Positions 1 through 8,596 of a stretch of 64,000 nucleotides of DNA are shown here, piece by piece; positions within the stretch are counted from its first letter, which is position 1, and every line of letters starts with the position of its first letter. The notes beneath the pieces are model-generated. The model was given only the letters and a program-made list of their open reading frames with translations. It was not told the origin of the DNA and searched no databases. The stretch comes from Fumia xinanensis (GTDB lineage: Bacteria; Bacillota; Clostridia; Oscillospirales; Ruminococcaceae): positions 558,001-622,000 of the forward strand of contig NZ_JACRSV010000002.1 of NCBI RefSeq assembly GCF_014384905.1, given 5' to 3'. The position numbers and the translations under genes are program-made.

Positions 1-1
1 G

Positions 2-43
2 GCAAGCATCATCGGCAACCTGTCCGATGTTTTGGGGCGCTGA
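2..43 (+). CDS. C-terminal end of an upstream gene, possibly methylenetetrahydrofolate reductase
   Basis: Only the last 13 codons are in the window; they read ASIIGNLSDVLGR followed by TGA. The stop lies two bases before the start of the MetH-activation gene, so the two are surely co-transcribed. In Clostridia metF commonly sits just upstream of the activation gene and metH, which makes a MetF C-terminus the best guess, but 13 residues cannot prove it. Confidence 0.35.
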   Translation, partial: ASIIGNLSDVLGR

Positions 44-45
44 GC

Positions 46-696
46 ATGGAGTTAAAGGTCGATAAACAGGAGATCGTCCGCTACCTGGGTTACGGGAAGA
101 ATCAGCCGGACGGGGCGGTGATGGCCCAAATCGACGAGTGCGTCGCCGAGCTCACGCGGGCTTCCGCCATGAAGACGGTGAGCCGGATGTTTCCGCTGAA
201 ACACCTCTCCACAAAGGAAATCATGCTGGGGGAACTGCGGATTGGGAGCGAAAAGCTTAGTAAACACCTGCGAAACTGCGACAAGGCCATTTTGTTTGCC
301 GCCACGCTGGGGACCGGGGCGGATCTGCTCCTCCGGCGGTGGTCGGTGGCGGACATGAGTAAGGCCGTTATTATGCAGGCGTCAGCCGCGGCGGTGATCG
401 AAGCCTACTGCGACGCCTGCCAAAAAGAGCTGAGCGCCGAGGCGGCCAGGGACGGGTTCTATCTGCGAAGCCGGTTCAGCCCGGGGTACGGGGACTTTCC
501 CCTCGATTACCAGAGGGAGCTGTTAAATTTGCTGGACGCGCCCAAGCGAATCGGCCTCACGGTGACGGACAGCATGATGCTCACGCCGACGAAATCCGTG
601 ACGGCGGTGATGGGACTTACGAGGGAGAAAGAGAGCTGCAACGTCCATAAATGCGCGACCTGCGAGGCGGTGGACTGCCCCTTCCGGCAGGAGTAG
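46..696 (+). CDS. Standalone vitamin B12-dependent methionine synthase activation protein
   Basis: A 216-residue cytoplasmic protein matching the MetH activation (SAM-binding, reactivation) domain. The family signature RFSPGYGDFPLDYQ is visible around residues 144-157, followed by the TPTKSVTAVMG segment typical of the domain. In Escherichia coli this domain is the C-terminus of MetH and uses S-adenosylmethionine to remethylate cob(II)alamin with flavodoxin as electron donor. Here it is a separate polypeptide and the MetH encoded from 1387 lacks it, so the pair should work in trans. The Cys-rich tail (CNVHKCATCEAVDCPF) is also seen in standalone clostridial versions and may be redox- or metal-related. 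The gene follows the previous stop by two bases. Confidence 0.85.
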   Translation: MELKVDKQEIVRYLGYGKNQPDGAVMAQIDECVAELTRASAMKTVSRMFPLKHLSTKEIMLGELRIGSEKLSKHLRNCDKAILFAATLGTGADLLLRRWSVADMSKAVIMQASAAAVIEAYCDACQKELSAEAARDGFYLRSRFSPGYGDFPLDYQRELLNLLDAPKRIGLTVTDSMMLTPTKSVTAVMGLTREKESCNVHKCATCEAVDCPFRQE

Positions 697-866
697 GGCG
701 AACCGGGGCCAAACAGAAAATCCCGGGAGGTCCGCGCAGGAAAACGGGCGGATTTTCCACTGTGAAGGGGCTTTTTCCGGCAGAGAGGGGCTTCATGGGT
801 CTTTCTTCGGACGGATTTTTGGCGGAAAGGGACAAAAGGAGAGCCGGTGATTTGTGGCTTTTTGCT

Positions 867-1302
867 GACGCGCTTCTGGTGAGCGCGAGGGATTGAAACT
901 CCTACAACCGGGACAGCAACAAGGTCATATCTGACGCGCTTCTGGTGAGCGCGAGGGATTGAAACTCCGATACACCCCGATTTAATTTTGGATGGAAAGG
1001 GACGCGCTTCTGGTGAGCGCGAGGGATTGAAACGCATACTTAAATCTCCTTTCTCACAAGCATTTTTGACGCGCTTCTGGTGAGCGCGAGGGATTGAAAC
1101 TTGGCATATTCTGCTTTTGGATGACCAGTTTTTCGACGCGCTTCTGGTGAGCGCGAGGGATTGAAACTGTTTGTCCATTGCTGTGCGTTCCCACGGTAAA
1201 TGTGACGCGCTTCTGGTGAGCGCGAGGGATTGAAACAAGATTTCCGTTTTTCCAGTACCGGTGCTGGCCTGACGCGCTTCTGGTGAGGGCGTGAATTGAA
1301 AC
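867..1302 (+). CRISPR. CRISPR array, 7 repeats and 6 spacers, no adjacent cas genes
   Basis: Six identical 33-bp repeats begin at 867, 933, 1001, 1068, 1135 and 1204. Each starts GACGCGCTTCTGG and ends GAGGGATTGAAAC. A degenerate 32-bp repeat at 1271-1302 (ending GTGAATTGAAAC) marks the trailer end. Spacers of 33-36 bp lie at 900-932, 966-1000, 1034-1067, 1101-1134, 1168-1203 and 1237-1270. The repeat folds with a 6-bp stem CGCGCT/AGCGCG around a 7-base loop, and the ATTGAAAC 3' handle is typical of type I (for example I-C) or III repeats. The handle and the degenerate end both indicate transcription on the plus strand, with the leader in the 170 bp before 867. No cas gene is present in the window, so it depends on distant cas genes or is an orphan. 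Confidence 0.97.
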
Positions 1303-1386
1303 GAATGATGCGCTTGCTTTGTGTCTTGGTGAGCGGCAGCCGCGCCTGCGGGCGGGTGGATAAACAAAAGGAAAGGAACGAACGAA

Positions 1387-3753
1387 ATGACGAAACTCTT
1401 TGATCTTTTGGGGAAGCAAACCCTCTTTTTTGACGGGGCCATGGGCACCCTGCTCCAGGAGATAGGCATGGCTCCCGGCGAGTTCCCGGAGAGCTGGAAT
1501 CTTTCCCGCCCGGACGACATCAAAAGCATCCACAGAGCCTATCTGGAGGCCGGATGCCATATTTTAAAGACCAACACCTTCGGGGGCAACCGGGTCAAGA
1601 TGGCGGAGGCGGGGCTTTCGGTCGAAGAGGTGGTCAAAGCGGGCGTTTCCATCGCAAAAGAGGCGGCAAAGGGGTTTGAAAACCGGTTCGTCGCGTTGGA
1701 TATGGGCCCCACCGGCAAACTGATGGAGCCTTTGGGCGAGCTTTCTTTCGACGAGGCTTACGAGGCGTTCAAGGAGATGGCGATAGCCGGGGAAGGGGCG
1801 GGGGCCGACCTCTGCCTCATCGAAACCATGAGCGACACCTACGAAACCAAAGCCGCCGTGCTGGCGGTGAAGGAAAATACCTCCCTTCCGGTGTTTGTGA
1901 CGATGATTTTCGACGAGCAGGGAAAGCTCCTCACCGGCGGCGACATTCCGGCGGCGGTGGCCATGCTGGAGGGACTGGGCGTAGACGCCCTGGGTTTTAA
2001 CTGCGGTGCGGGGCCGGAGCAGATGGGGAAACTTCTGCCCCAGCTTTTGGACTGCACCTGCCTGCCGGTCATCGTGAACCCCAATGCCGGACTCCCGGTC
2101 AGCGTCAACGGGAAAACGGTTTTTAACGTCAATCCCACCGAGTTTGCTCACGAGATGGAGAAAATCGGGAAAATGGGGGCCTGGATGTTAGGCGGCTGCT
2201 GCGGCACCACGCCGGAGCACCTAAAGGCCACGGTGGAGCGGTGCGGGGGCATCGAGCCGAAGCCTTTGCCGGAGCCTTGCCGCACTGTCGTTTCCTCCTA
2301 CGCCAAAGCAGTGGAATTGGGGGAAGTGTCCGTCATCGTGGGCGAGCGAATTAACCCCACCGGCAAAAAGCGGTTTAAAGAGGCGCTGAGGGAAAACGAT
2401 CTCGATTACATCCTCCGGGAGGGCATCACCCAGCAGCAAAACGGCGCCCATATTCTGGACGTAAACGTGGGGCTGCCGGAAATCGATGAAAGCGCTGTCA
2501 TGGCGGCGGTGGTGCCGAAATTACAGGGGGTCGTCGACCTGCCCCTGCAAATCGATACGACGAATATCGAGGCCATGGAGCGGGCGCTGCGGATCTACAA
2601 CGGCAAGGCCATGGTCAATTCGGTCAACGGCAAGGCGGAGTCGATGGAGGCGGTGTTCCCGCTGGTACAGAAATACGGCGGCGTGGTGGTGGCCCTCACC
2701 ATCGACGAGGAGGGAATCCCCGAAACCGCCGAGGGGCGGCTGAAAATTGCCGAGAAGATCGTCAAAACCGCCGGGCGCTACGGCATCCATAAGCGGGACA
2801 TCATCGTGGACGCCCTGACCATGACCATCAGTTCGGGGCCGGATTCCGCCCTCGTCACCCTAAAGGCCATGGAGCTGATCAAAAAAGAGCTGGGCGTCAA
2901 GACGATTCTGGGGGTCAGCAACGTCTCCTTTGGCCTGCCGAAAAGGGAAATCGTCAACAGCGCCTTTTACCTTTTGGCGCTGGAGCACGGGCTGGACGCG
3001 GCTATTATCAACCCCAACGCCGAGGCCATGATGGAGAGCTATTTCGCCTACCGGGCCTTGGCGGCCAAAGACCCTCAGTGCGGAAATTACATCGCCCGGT
3101 ACGGCGGGCAGGACAGCGCGCCGAAAACCCAGGCGGCGGGGCGGCTTTCCCTCCACGACGCCATTGTCCGCGGCCTTCGTGACGACGCTTATGAGGGGGC
3201 CAAGGAGCGGGTGCAGCAAAAAGAACCTCTCGCCGTCATCAACGAGGAGCTGATCCCGGCTCTCGACGTAGTGGGCAAGGGCTTTGAAAAGGGCAGTATC
3301 TTTCTGCCCCAGCTCCTCATGAGCGCCGAGGCGGCAAAAGCGGCCTTCGAGGCGGTCAAGGAGAAAATGGGCACAGGGGCCGGGGCCAAAAAGGGCAAAA
3401 TCATCCTGGCCACCGTCAAGGGGGACATCCACGACATCGGCAAAAACATCGTCAAGGTGCTGCTGGACAACTACGGCTACGAGGTCATTGACCTTGGAAA
3501 AGACGTGGAGCCTCAGCTTATCGCCGACACCGCTTTGAAAGAGGACGTGCGTCTCGTGGGCCTCAGCGCGCTGATGACCACCACCGTCCCCAGCATGGAG
3601 GCGACGATAAAGCTCCTCCGGGAGCAAAAGCCCGGCTGCAAGGTCATGGTGGGGGGTGCTGTCATGACCGAGGAATACGCCAGAATGATCGGCGCCGACC
3701 ACTACTCCAAGGACGCTATGGGCTCGGTACACTACGCGCAATCAATCTTATAG
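1387..3753 (+). CDS. metH: Cobalamin-dependent methionine synthase, short form without activation domain
   Basis: The 788-residue enzyme transfers a methyl group from 5-methyltetrahydrofolate via cobalamin to homocysteine. Domains in order: homocysteine methyltransferase (about 1-290) with zinc-ligand cysteines in GFNCGAGP and GGCCGTTP; pterin-binding domain (about 310-570); B12-binding cap (about 590-675); B12-binding Rossmann domain (about 680-788) with the DxHxxG cobalt-ligand motif in KGDIHDIGKNIVKVLL. E. coli MetH is about 1227 residues; the missing C-terminal reactivation domain is supplied by the separate gene at 46-696. The start is the ATG after AAAGGAACGAACGAA. The CRISPR array lies between it and the rest of the methionine cluster, so the leader of the metH mRNA could contain the crRNA precursor. 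Confidence 0.95.
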   Translation: MTKLFDLLGKQTLFFDGAMGTLLQEIGMAPGEFPESWNLSRPDDIKSIHRAYLEAGCHILKTNTFGGNRVKMAEAGLSVEEVVKAGVSIAKEAAKGFENRFVALDMGPTGKLMEPLGELSFDEAYEAFKEMAIAGEGAGADLCLIETMSDTYETKAAVLAVKENTSLPVFVTMIFDEQGKLLTGGDIPAAVAMLEGLGVDALGFNCGAGPEQMGKLLPQLLDCTCLPVIVNPNAGLPVSVNGKTVFNVNPTEFAHEMEKIGKMGAWMLGGCCGTTPEHLKATVERCGGIEPKPLPEPCRTVVSSYAKAVELGEVSVIVGERINPTGKKRFKEALRENDLDYILREGITQQQNGAHILDVNVGLPEIDESAVMAAVVPKLQGVVDLPLQIDTTNIEAMERALRIYNGKAMVNSVNGKAESMEAVFPLVQKYGGVVVALTIDEEGIPETAEGRLKIAEKIVKTAGRYGIHKRDIIVDALTMTISSGPDSALVTLKAMELIKKELGVKTILGVSNVSFGLPKREIVNSAFYLLALEHGLDAAIINPNAEAMMESYFAYRALAAKDPQCGNYIARYGGQDSAPKTQAAGRLSLHDAIVRGLRDDAYEGAKERVQQKEPLAVINEELIPALDVVGKGFEKGSIFLPQLLMSAEAAKAAFEAVKEKMGTGAGAKKGKIILATVKGDIHDIGKNIVKVLLDNYGYEVIDLGKDVEPQLIADTALKEDVRLVGLSALMTTTVPSMEATIKLLREQKPGCKVMVGGAVMTEEYARMIGADHYSKDAMGSVHYAQSIL

Positions 3754-3821
3754 GGATTCAATACGGATAGGACGTTTCTGCCCCAGGGCGGTAAAATACG
3801 CGGGGAAGGAATGGCAGGAAG

Positions 3822-4145
3822 ATGGGAAAAGGCATTACCATCCGGTATTTGCAGCAATACATCCGGGATAAAGACCACCATCCCGAGGCTTCGAGGGAGT
3901 ATTTTCTCAAACTGGCGGAAGAGGTGGGGGAGCTGGCTCGGGCTATGGGCAAAAATCCGCCGCCCGCCACCGAAGAAACGGTAAAAGGCAGCGTGGAAGA
4001 GGAAATCTGGGACGTGATCTACTATGCCCTTGCCCTCGCCAACTGTTATGACATCGACATTGAGCGCTGGATTCTGGTAAAAGAGGCCCTCAGCCGGGAA
4101 AAATACGGCGGCCCGGCCTTCACAAGCCCGAATAACGATGAATAG
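3822..4145 (+). CDS. MazG-like nucleotide pyrophosphohydrolase
   Basis: A 107-residue all-alpha protein with the metal-binding motifs of the MazG/dUTPase-C fold: KLAEEVGELARA near residues 30-41 and EEEIWDVIYYALALAN near 66-81. The family hydrolyses (d)NTPs to NMP and pyrophosphate, usually as house-cleaning of noncanonical nucleotides; the substrate cannot be told from sequence. The ATG at 3822 has a GGAAGGA element about 11 bases upstream. It is followed closely by the flavin-binding gene at 4160 and probably shares its transcript. Confidence 0.8.
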   Translation: MGKGITIRYLQQYIRDKDHHPEASREYFLKLAEEVGELARAMGKNPPPATEETVKGSVEEEIWDVIYYALALANCYDIDIERWILVKEALSREKYGGPAFTSPNNDE

Positions 4146-4159
4146 AAGGAGAAATCCAT

Positions 4160-4660
4160 ATGTTTCGAGAAATGCGCCGCAAAAAACAGGCGCTCCCAAT
4201 AGAAGAATGTGAAGCCGTCCTGTGGCGGGGCACCTCTGGCGTGCTGGCGGTGCTGGGGGACGGGGGATACCCCTATACGGTGCCCCTGAGCTATGTGTAC
4301 GACGGGGAGAAAATTTTCTTCCACTGCGCCAAAACGGGCCACAAGCTGGACGCCATCCTGCGGGAAAGCAAGGTTTCTTTCTGCGTCCTGGATGTGGACC
4401 AGGTGGTTCCCGCCGAGTATACCACCTATTACCGGAGCGTCGTCGCCTTCGGGCGGGCGCGGGTTTTGGAGGATGTTTCCGAAAAACGAAAAGCTCTCGA
4501 AAAGTTGGCGGAAAAGTATTCGCCGGAGCTGGAGCGGGGCCGGAGCTTAGAGATCGACAAGCAGTTTGCCGGGGTGTGCATGGTGGAGATTCAAATTGAG
4601 CACCTGACCGGCAAGGAGGCCATCGAGCTTGTCCGTCAAAGAGAAATAAACGGCAACTGA
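4160..4660 (+). CDS. Pyridoxamine 5'-phosphate oxidase-like (NimA-type) flavin-binding protein
   Basis: A 166-residue protein with the split-barrel FMN-binding signature of the NimA/5-nitroimidazole reductase branch: MRRKKQALP at the N-terminus, GYPYTVPLSYVYDG near residues 36-49 and a FHCAKTGHKLD segment near 53-63. Members bind FMN or haem; some reduce nitroimidazoles, but most in anaerobes have unknown natural substrates. The start ATG is preceded by AGAAGGAGAAATCCAT, a good ribosome site. It begins 15 bases after the MazG-like gene. Confidence 0.8.
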   Translation: MFREMRRKKQALPIEECEAVLWRGTSGVLAVLGDGGYPYTVPLSYVYDGEKIFFHCAKTGHKLDAILRESKVSFCVLDVDQVVPAEYTTYYRSVVAFGRARVLEDVSEKRKALEKLAEKYSPELERGRSLEIDKQFAGVCMVEIQIEHLTGKEAIELVRQREINGN

Positions 4661-4701
4661 CGGCGGCGGATTACGCTCCGGGAATGAATACGAGGTGACA
4701 A

Positions 4702-5244
4702 ATGGACTGGATAAAAGAGGTTGAGGCCGCCCAAAAGGCCAAAAGACAGATTTTATTTTCAACTGACAGCGAATTTTTATCGGATTTGCAGGTTTCATTA
4801 GCAGTCCAGGACCGTCGGACAGTTATACTGTGGGCGCTGGAGCTGGCGGGGGAAGCGGTTCGCACGCTGGAGGAAAAATACCCCGGTGAGCAAAGGCCGG
4901 CAAATGTTTTGGAGGCGGCGCGTCTCTGGGCTTCGGGCAAAATCAAGATGCCAGAGGCTAAAGCGGCGATTCTCGCCTGCCACGCTATGGCAAAGGAGCT
5001 TTCCTCTCCCGAGGATATTGCCCTCTGCCATGGCGTGGGGCAGGCTTGCTCTACGGTACACACGGCGGGACACGCCATCGGTTTTCCTGTTTACGAGCTG
5101 ACGGCCATTGTCCACAGATTTGGGATAACGCAGTGCCGGGAGCCGGTGGAAAACCGCAAACGGGAGTATCTTGAGCGGCTTATATACTGGAAGGAGCATA
5201 TGGGAGACGGCCATGGACAATGGGCGCCTTTTTTGTGCAGATAA
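4702..5244 (+). CDS. Imm5-like putative immunity protein
   Basis: A 180-residue helical protein resembling the Imm5 family of predicted polymorphic-toxin immunity proteins: an ILWALELAGEAV helix, a KAAILACHAMAKE segment and a late ACSTVHTAGHAIGFPVYE segment are the features that suggest it. In other bacteria Imm5-type genes sit beside toxin genes; here none is adjacent (a MazG/NimA pair upstream, an Rrf2 regulator downstream), so it would be an orphan or a domesticated protein. The assignment rests on motif resemblance only. The ribosome site is GAGGTG just before ATG. Confidence 0.6.
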   Translation: MDWIKEVEAAQKAKRQILFSTDSEFLSDLQVSLAVQDRRTVILWALELAGEAVRTLEEKYPGEQRPANVLEAARLWASGKIKMPEAKAAILACHAMAKELSSPEDIALCHGVGQACSTVHTAGHAIGFPVYELTAIVHRFGITQCREPVENRKREYLERLIYWKEHMGDGHGQWAPFLCR

Positions 5245-5274
5245 CCTGCGGCAAATGATACAGGAGGGGAAAAC

Positions 5275-5709
5275 GTGAGAATTTCGACCAAGGGCCGCTA
5301 CGCGCTGCGGCTGATGCTGGATCTGGCAGTCAACGGGGAGGGAAAAAACCTGCCCTTAAAAACCATTGCCGCCCGGCAGGAGATTTCCGACAAATACATG
5401 GAGCAGCTCATCAACAGCCTCGTCAAGGCCGGGTATGTCCAGAGCGTCCGGGGCGCCCAGGGGGGCTACCGGCTCAAGGGCGAACCAAAAGATTACACCG
5501 TGGGGATGATCCTGCGCCTCATGGAGGGGAGTCTCAGCCCTGTGCCCTGTATCGACGGGGAGGAAAACAGCTGCCCGAGGGCGGAAAGCTGCGTCACGGT
5601 GGAAGTGTGGCAGAAACTGAAAGACGCCATCGACGGGGTGGTGGATTCCGTCACTTTGGAGGATCTGGTGCAGAGGCAGCTGCAAAAGGAAGCCGGGAAA
5701 AACGGCTGA
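5275..5709 (+). CDS. Rrf2-family transcriptional regulator, IscR-like with three cysteines
   Basis: A 144-residue winged-helix regulator starting with GTG (AGGAGGGG eight bases upstream). The N-terminus RISTKGRYALRLMLDLA and the recognition region ISDKYMEQLINSLVKAGYVQSVRGAQGGY are diagnostic of Rrf2 proteins. Three cysteines in the wing region, with spacing C-x7-C-x5-C (CIDGEENSC then PRAESC), match the position of the Fe-S ligands of IscR, though the first spacing is two residues longer. It therefore probably senses iron-sulfur or redox state. No cysteine desulfurase is adjacent in the window, so its targets are unknown. Confidence 0.88.
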   Translation: MRISTKGRYALRLMLDLAVNGEGKNLPLKTIAARQEISDKYMEQLINSLVKAGYVQSVRGAQGGYRLKGEPKDYTVGMILRLMEGSLSPVPCIDGEENSCPRAESCVTVEVWQKLKDAIDGVVDSVTLEDLVQRQLQKEAGKNG

Positions 5710-5800
5710 CGCTTGTTAAGCGGATTTGGGGCCTCGATTCTCCAATGGCAGATGAAGCGTCCCGCCAGGGATAGAGGGCCAAGGCGCGCTTTATCAGGAC

Positions 5801-5837
5801 AGAAGGCTCTGTAAAATCCTGCGGAGCCTTCTGTTTT
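5801..5837 (+). terminator. Possible Rho-independent terminator after the Rrf2 gene
   Basis: AGAAGGCTC at 5801-5809 pairs with GAGCCTTCT at 5824-5832, followed by GTTTT. The 14-base loop and short T run make it modest. The remainder of the 421-bp gap 5710-6130 holds only a promoter (see 5982) and no convincing gene. Confidence 0.45.
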
Positions 5838-5981
5838 ACATATGAAGCTGTTTATGTCCGTGGAAGCAGCTGTCTGCTGGTTTACACGGAAGTATTTTTT
5901 CATCTCCATGGGGTATGGTCTTTTTTTGACCGGCGGACCCGCCTGAAATGGGAATTTAACTGTTTGGACAAAAATCGACAA

Positions 5982-6010
5982 TTGATTTTTACAGCGCAGT
6001 CTGTTAAGAT
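5982..6010 (+). promoter_or_regulatory. Sigma-A-type promoter for the lipoprotein gene
   Basis: TTGATT at 5982-5987, a 17-bp spacer and TAAGAT at 6005-6010 lie 120 bp upstream of the lipoprotein start at 6131. Confidence 0.5.
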
Positions 6011-6130
6011 GAGTACTGTTTTGCAGGCACCTGGGAAATACGCCTCTTTCAAGGAAAACCGCGGAGGCTTGCAGGCGAAAAAGCGCCCCGCTTGTGGAGG
6101 GCGGGATAAACCGGAAAGGCGGATGGAGAG

Positions 6131-6724
6131 ATGAAAAAATTTTTAGCAGCTTGTATGGCGGCTGTAACCATGATATTGATGGTATCCTGCGGCGGGGATA
6201 AGTTCACGCCCAATGTGATGACAAAGGCGGACATCGGCGTTATTCGGGTATCTGACGGGGAGAAAATCACCTACGGCATGAAGCGGATCGACGCCGAGAA
6301 AATCCTCGGAAATACCGATGCTGCCAATATGGCCTATATGAGCTACGACGGGGGAAAGATCGGCGTGTATTACCGCCTCACCGACGAATCGGGGAAGCAA
6401 CTCACCACCGACCGGCAGACGGTGGCGGGAATTGTGCTCACGCCGGATGCGGCCGGATTTTACGAGACGCCCCGGGGCCTTGAACCCGGCCAGACGACCC
6501 AGGAGGTCCTGGACCTTTACGGCGAATACCCGGGCGTTCAGTCGGAACTGATCCTGTCCTACCAGTACGACGTGGCACGGAAGAAGATGATCACCCCCCA
6601 GCAGAACAACCCCGACCGGGACATGGGGCTTCGCGATCAGGTGATGGTTCAATTCACGCTGGACGGGGAAAAGGTGATTTCCGTCTCGATGATGGATAGG
6701 CAGATGGCCCTTTTGATGAACTGA
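6131..6724 (+). CDS. Putative lipoprotein of unknown function
   Basis: A 197-residue protein with a lipoprotein signal peptide: MKKF, a hydrophobic core and a lipobox LMVSC with Cys near residue 20, so it should be lipid-anchored outside the membrane. I recognise no named domain. The body is hydrophilic with repeated short segments (YMSYDGGKIGVYYRL, PGQTTQEVLDLYGEYPG), the second recalling SmpA/BamE-like 'GxTxxEVxxxxG' folds, which is only a hint. A dedicated promoter upstream and a strong terminator immediately after the stop show it is monocistronic. Confidence 0.75.
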   Translation: MKKFLAACMAAVTMILMVSCGGDKFTPNVMTKADIGVIRVSDGEKITYGMKRIDAEKILGNTDAANMAYMSYDGGKIGVYYRLTDESGKQLTTDRQTVAGIVLTPDAAGFYETPRGLEPGQTTQEVLDLYGEYPGVQSELILSYQYDVARKKMITPQQNNPDRDMGLRDQVMVQFTLDGEKVISVSMMDRQMALLMN

Positions 6725-6725
6725 C

Positions 6726-6765
6726 AAAAGCCTCTCATTTTCAAACACGAAATGAGAGGCTTTTT
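6726..6765 (+). terminator. Rho-independent terminator after the lipoprotein gene
   Basis: A long perfect stem (AAAAGCCTCTCATTT pairing with AAATGAGAGGCTTTT) with a short loop and a T run begins two bases after the stop codon. Confidence 0.9.
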
Positions 6766-6807
6766 CCAAAAAACAGGAGTATACTTTGATCAACGGGAGA
6801 TGATGAA

Positions 6808-7665
6808 ATGGATTGGCTTAAAAGGCTCAATGAAGCGATGGAATACATCGAAAAAAACCTGGAGGGAAAGCCGGACCCAGAGCAGACGGCGAAAATCGCT
6901 TGCTGTTCGGTGTTCCACTTTCAGCGGATGTTTTCCTACATGGCGGACATGCCCCTGTCGGAGTATGTGAGGCGGCGGAAGATGACAAAGGCCGCTTTCG
7001 ACCTGCAAAACGGGGAGAAGGTGCTGGACGTGGCCCTCAAATACGGCTACGATTCGCCCACTGCGTTCACCCGCGCCTTCAAGGCGGTTCACGGGGTACC
7101 TCCGTCCGCCGCACGGGAGGAGGGGGTGTCTCTCAAGTCCTATCCACCCATCTGTTTCCTGATTACGATCAAAGGAGATGTTCAGATGGATTACAAAATC
7201 ATTCACAAGGACGCATTCAAAATCGTGGGGCACAAGCGGCACTACGCCGGGAGCGTGGAGGAGTGCTTCCAGCAGGTGCCCCTCTTCTGGGGCGAGGCCC
7301 ATGCAAACGGCTGGATTCCGCCCCTCTGTCCGCTGATGGACGGGGAGCCCATGGGAGTGCTGGGGGTCAGCGCCTGCCAGAAACCCCACGACTTCGACTA
7401 CTTTATTGCCGTGGCGACTAACAAGGACACCCCGGAGGGCCTTAGTGAATATGTCGTTCCCGCCTGCACTTGGGCGGTGTTTGAGAGCGTCGGCCCCATG
7501 CCGGGTGCCATCCAGACGCTCCAGAAGCGCATTGTCACCGAATGGCTGCCAAACTCCGGCTACGAGTACGCCGACGCGCCGGATATCGAAGTCTACGGCC
7601 CCGGCGACCAGTCCGCCGCCGATTACCGCTGCGAAGTGTGGCTTCCTGTGGTGAAAAAAGGATAA
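6808..7665 (+). CDS. AraC-family regulator with GyrI-like effector-binding domain
   Basis: 285 residues. The N-terminal third (about 1-105) has the two helix-turn-helices of AraC/XylS proteins (ACCSVFHFQRMFSYMADMP, then VALKYGYDSPTAFTRAFKAVHG). The C-terminal part (about 125-285) resembles the GyrI-like small-molecule binding domain found in Rob- and BmrR-like regulators (YKIIHKDAFKIVGHKR ... WLPNSGYEYADAPDIEVYGPGD). Such proteins usually control multidrug or stress responses. No target gene is adjacent: a terminator follows and the next gene is on the other strand. Confidence 0.88.
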   Translation: MDWLKRLNEAMEYIEKNLEGKPDPEQTAKIACCSVFHFQRMFSYMADMPLSEYVRRRKMTKAAFDLQNGEKVLDVALKYGYDSPTAFTRAFKAVHGVPPSAAREEGVSLKSYPPICFLITIKGDVQMDYKIIHKDAFKIVGHKRHYAGSVEECFQQVPLFWGEAHANGWIPPLCPLMDGEPMGVLGVSACQKPHDFDYFIAVATNKDTPEGLSEYVVPACTWAVFESVGPMPGAIQTLQKRIVTEWLPNSGYEYADAPDIEVYGPGDQSAADYRCEVWLPVVKKG

Positions 7666-7675
7666 CGTCCCATAT

Positions 7676-7709
7676 AAAAAGCCGCGCGGGTACTCCGCAC
7701 GGCTTTTTT
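7676..7709 (+). terminator. Rho-independent terminator after the AraC/GyrI regulator
   Basis: AAAAAGCCG-C-GCGG pairs with CCGC-A-CGGCTTTTTT around a GTACT loop, with flanking A and T runs, so it can also serve the converging minus-strand gene. Confidence 0.85.
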
Positions 7710-7744
7710 CGTTTTGGAAGCGAAAAATGTTCCCAAAACGGCAA

Positions 7745-8596
7745 TTAGTTATAATCTTCGATGAGGTGGAAAATGGGTTTGCGGTTTTCAAAGGAGCAGA
7801 CGGAGGAAAAGCCCGCCTGTTTTAAGAGCTGGTAGCCCGCTTCCAGGTCAGCGGCCACGTCGTGGGGGTTGTGGGCGTCGGAACCGACGGTGATCATTTT
7901 GCCCCCAAGGCTTTTATAAAGTTCGAGAACCGAAAGACCGGGCAGCATTTCCCCCACATCCTGCCGGATGCCGGAAGTGTTCAGTTCGATGCCCTTACCC
8001 CGTTCGATGACCCGTTTGAGCACTGCAGTGAGATCATCGGCGTAGTCCATCAGATCGGCTTTGAGGCCCCGGAAAGCAGCGTAGCGCTTGATGAGGTCGA
8101 TATGGGCCAGACAGTCGTAATCGCACTCGTCCGCCAGGCGGTAGAGGGCTTCAAGATAGGTGCGGCAGAACCAGCTGAGGTTCTGTTTTGTGTAATCGGC
8201 CACATAAAGGTCCACATGGCCTAAATTGTGAATGGAGCCAAGTACAAAATCAAAGTCGAAGGCATCCATCAGCTCAGAAGCGTAGGACGGGTCCTCAAAG
8301 GGCTGGCCCGCCTCCACCCCGAACCGGACGGGCATGGCGTTTGGATAACATTCCCGAAATTGATGCAGTTCCTCCTGGTAGTCCTCGAAATTTTCGAGGG
8401 TGAAGCCGTGATTTGTCAGCGCCAAGGGATCGTTCCCGGAGCTTTGGGCGTTTCCGCTTGGGAAAAACTCAAAATGGTTGGTGACGGCGATTTCACTGAG
8501 TCCCCGCAGACGGGCGGAGGCCGCCATCTCCGCGATGGTGGAGCGGGAGTCGGGGGAATGGTGGGTGTGCATGTGGTAGTCCGCAATCCAGTTCAA
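7745..8596 (-). CDS. PHP-domain histidinol-phosphatase (HisJ/HisK type)
   Basis: A 283-residue metal-dependent phosphoesterase. Metal-ligand motifs of the PHP fold are visible: DYHMHTHHSPDS at the N-terminus, VTNHFEF near residue 40, GVEAG near 94, GSIHNLGH near 120, HIDLIKR near 165 and GSDAHNPHD near 240. The family removes phosphate from histidinol phosphate in histidine synthesis, but some members act on other phosphoesters and no his genes are nearby. The start is a TTG at 8596 with AAAGGGG seven bases upstream; the nearest ATG (in the first PHP motif) would remove ligand residues. Confidence 0.85.
   Translation of the reverse strand: MNWIADYHMHTHHSPDSRSTIAEMAASARLRGLSEIAVTNHFEFFPSGNAQSSGNDPLALTNHGFTLENFEDYQEELHQFRECYPNAMPVRFGVEAGQPFEDPSYASELMDAFDFDFVLGSIHNLGHVDLYVADYTKQNLSWFCRTYLEALYRLADECDYDCLAHIDLIKRYAAFRGLKADLMDYADDLTAVLKRVIERGKGIELNTSGIRQDVGEMLPGLSVLELYKSLGGKMITVGSDAHNPHDVAADLEAGYQLLKQAGFSSVCSFENRKPIFHLIEDYN

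Noticed and set aside
507..1560. Long minus-strand frames across the CRISPR array
   Set aside because: They contain the translated repeat (VSIPRAHQKRV and a shifted version) several times and arise from the array's regular spacing; no ribosome site or family match.
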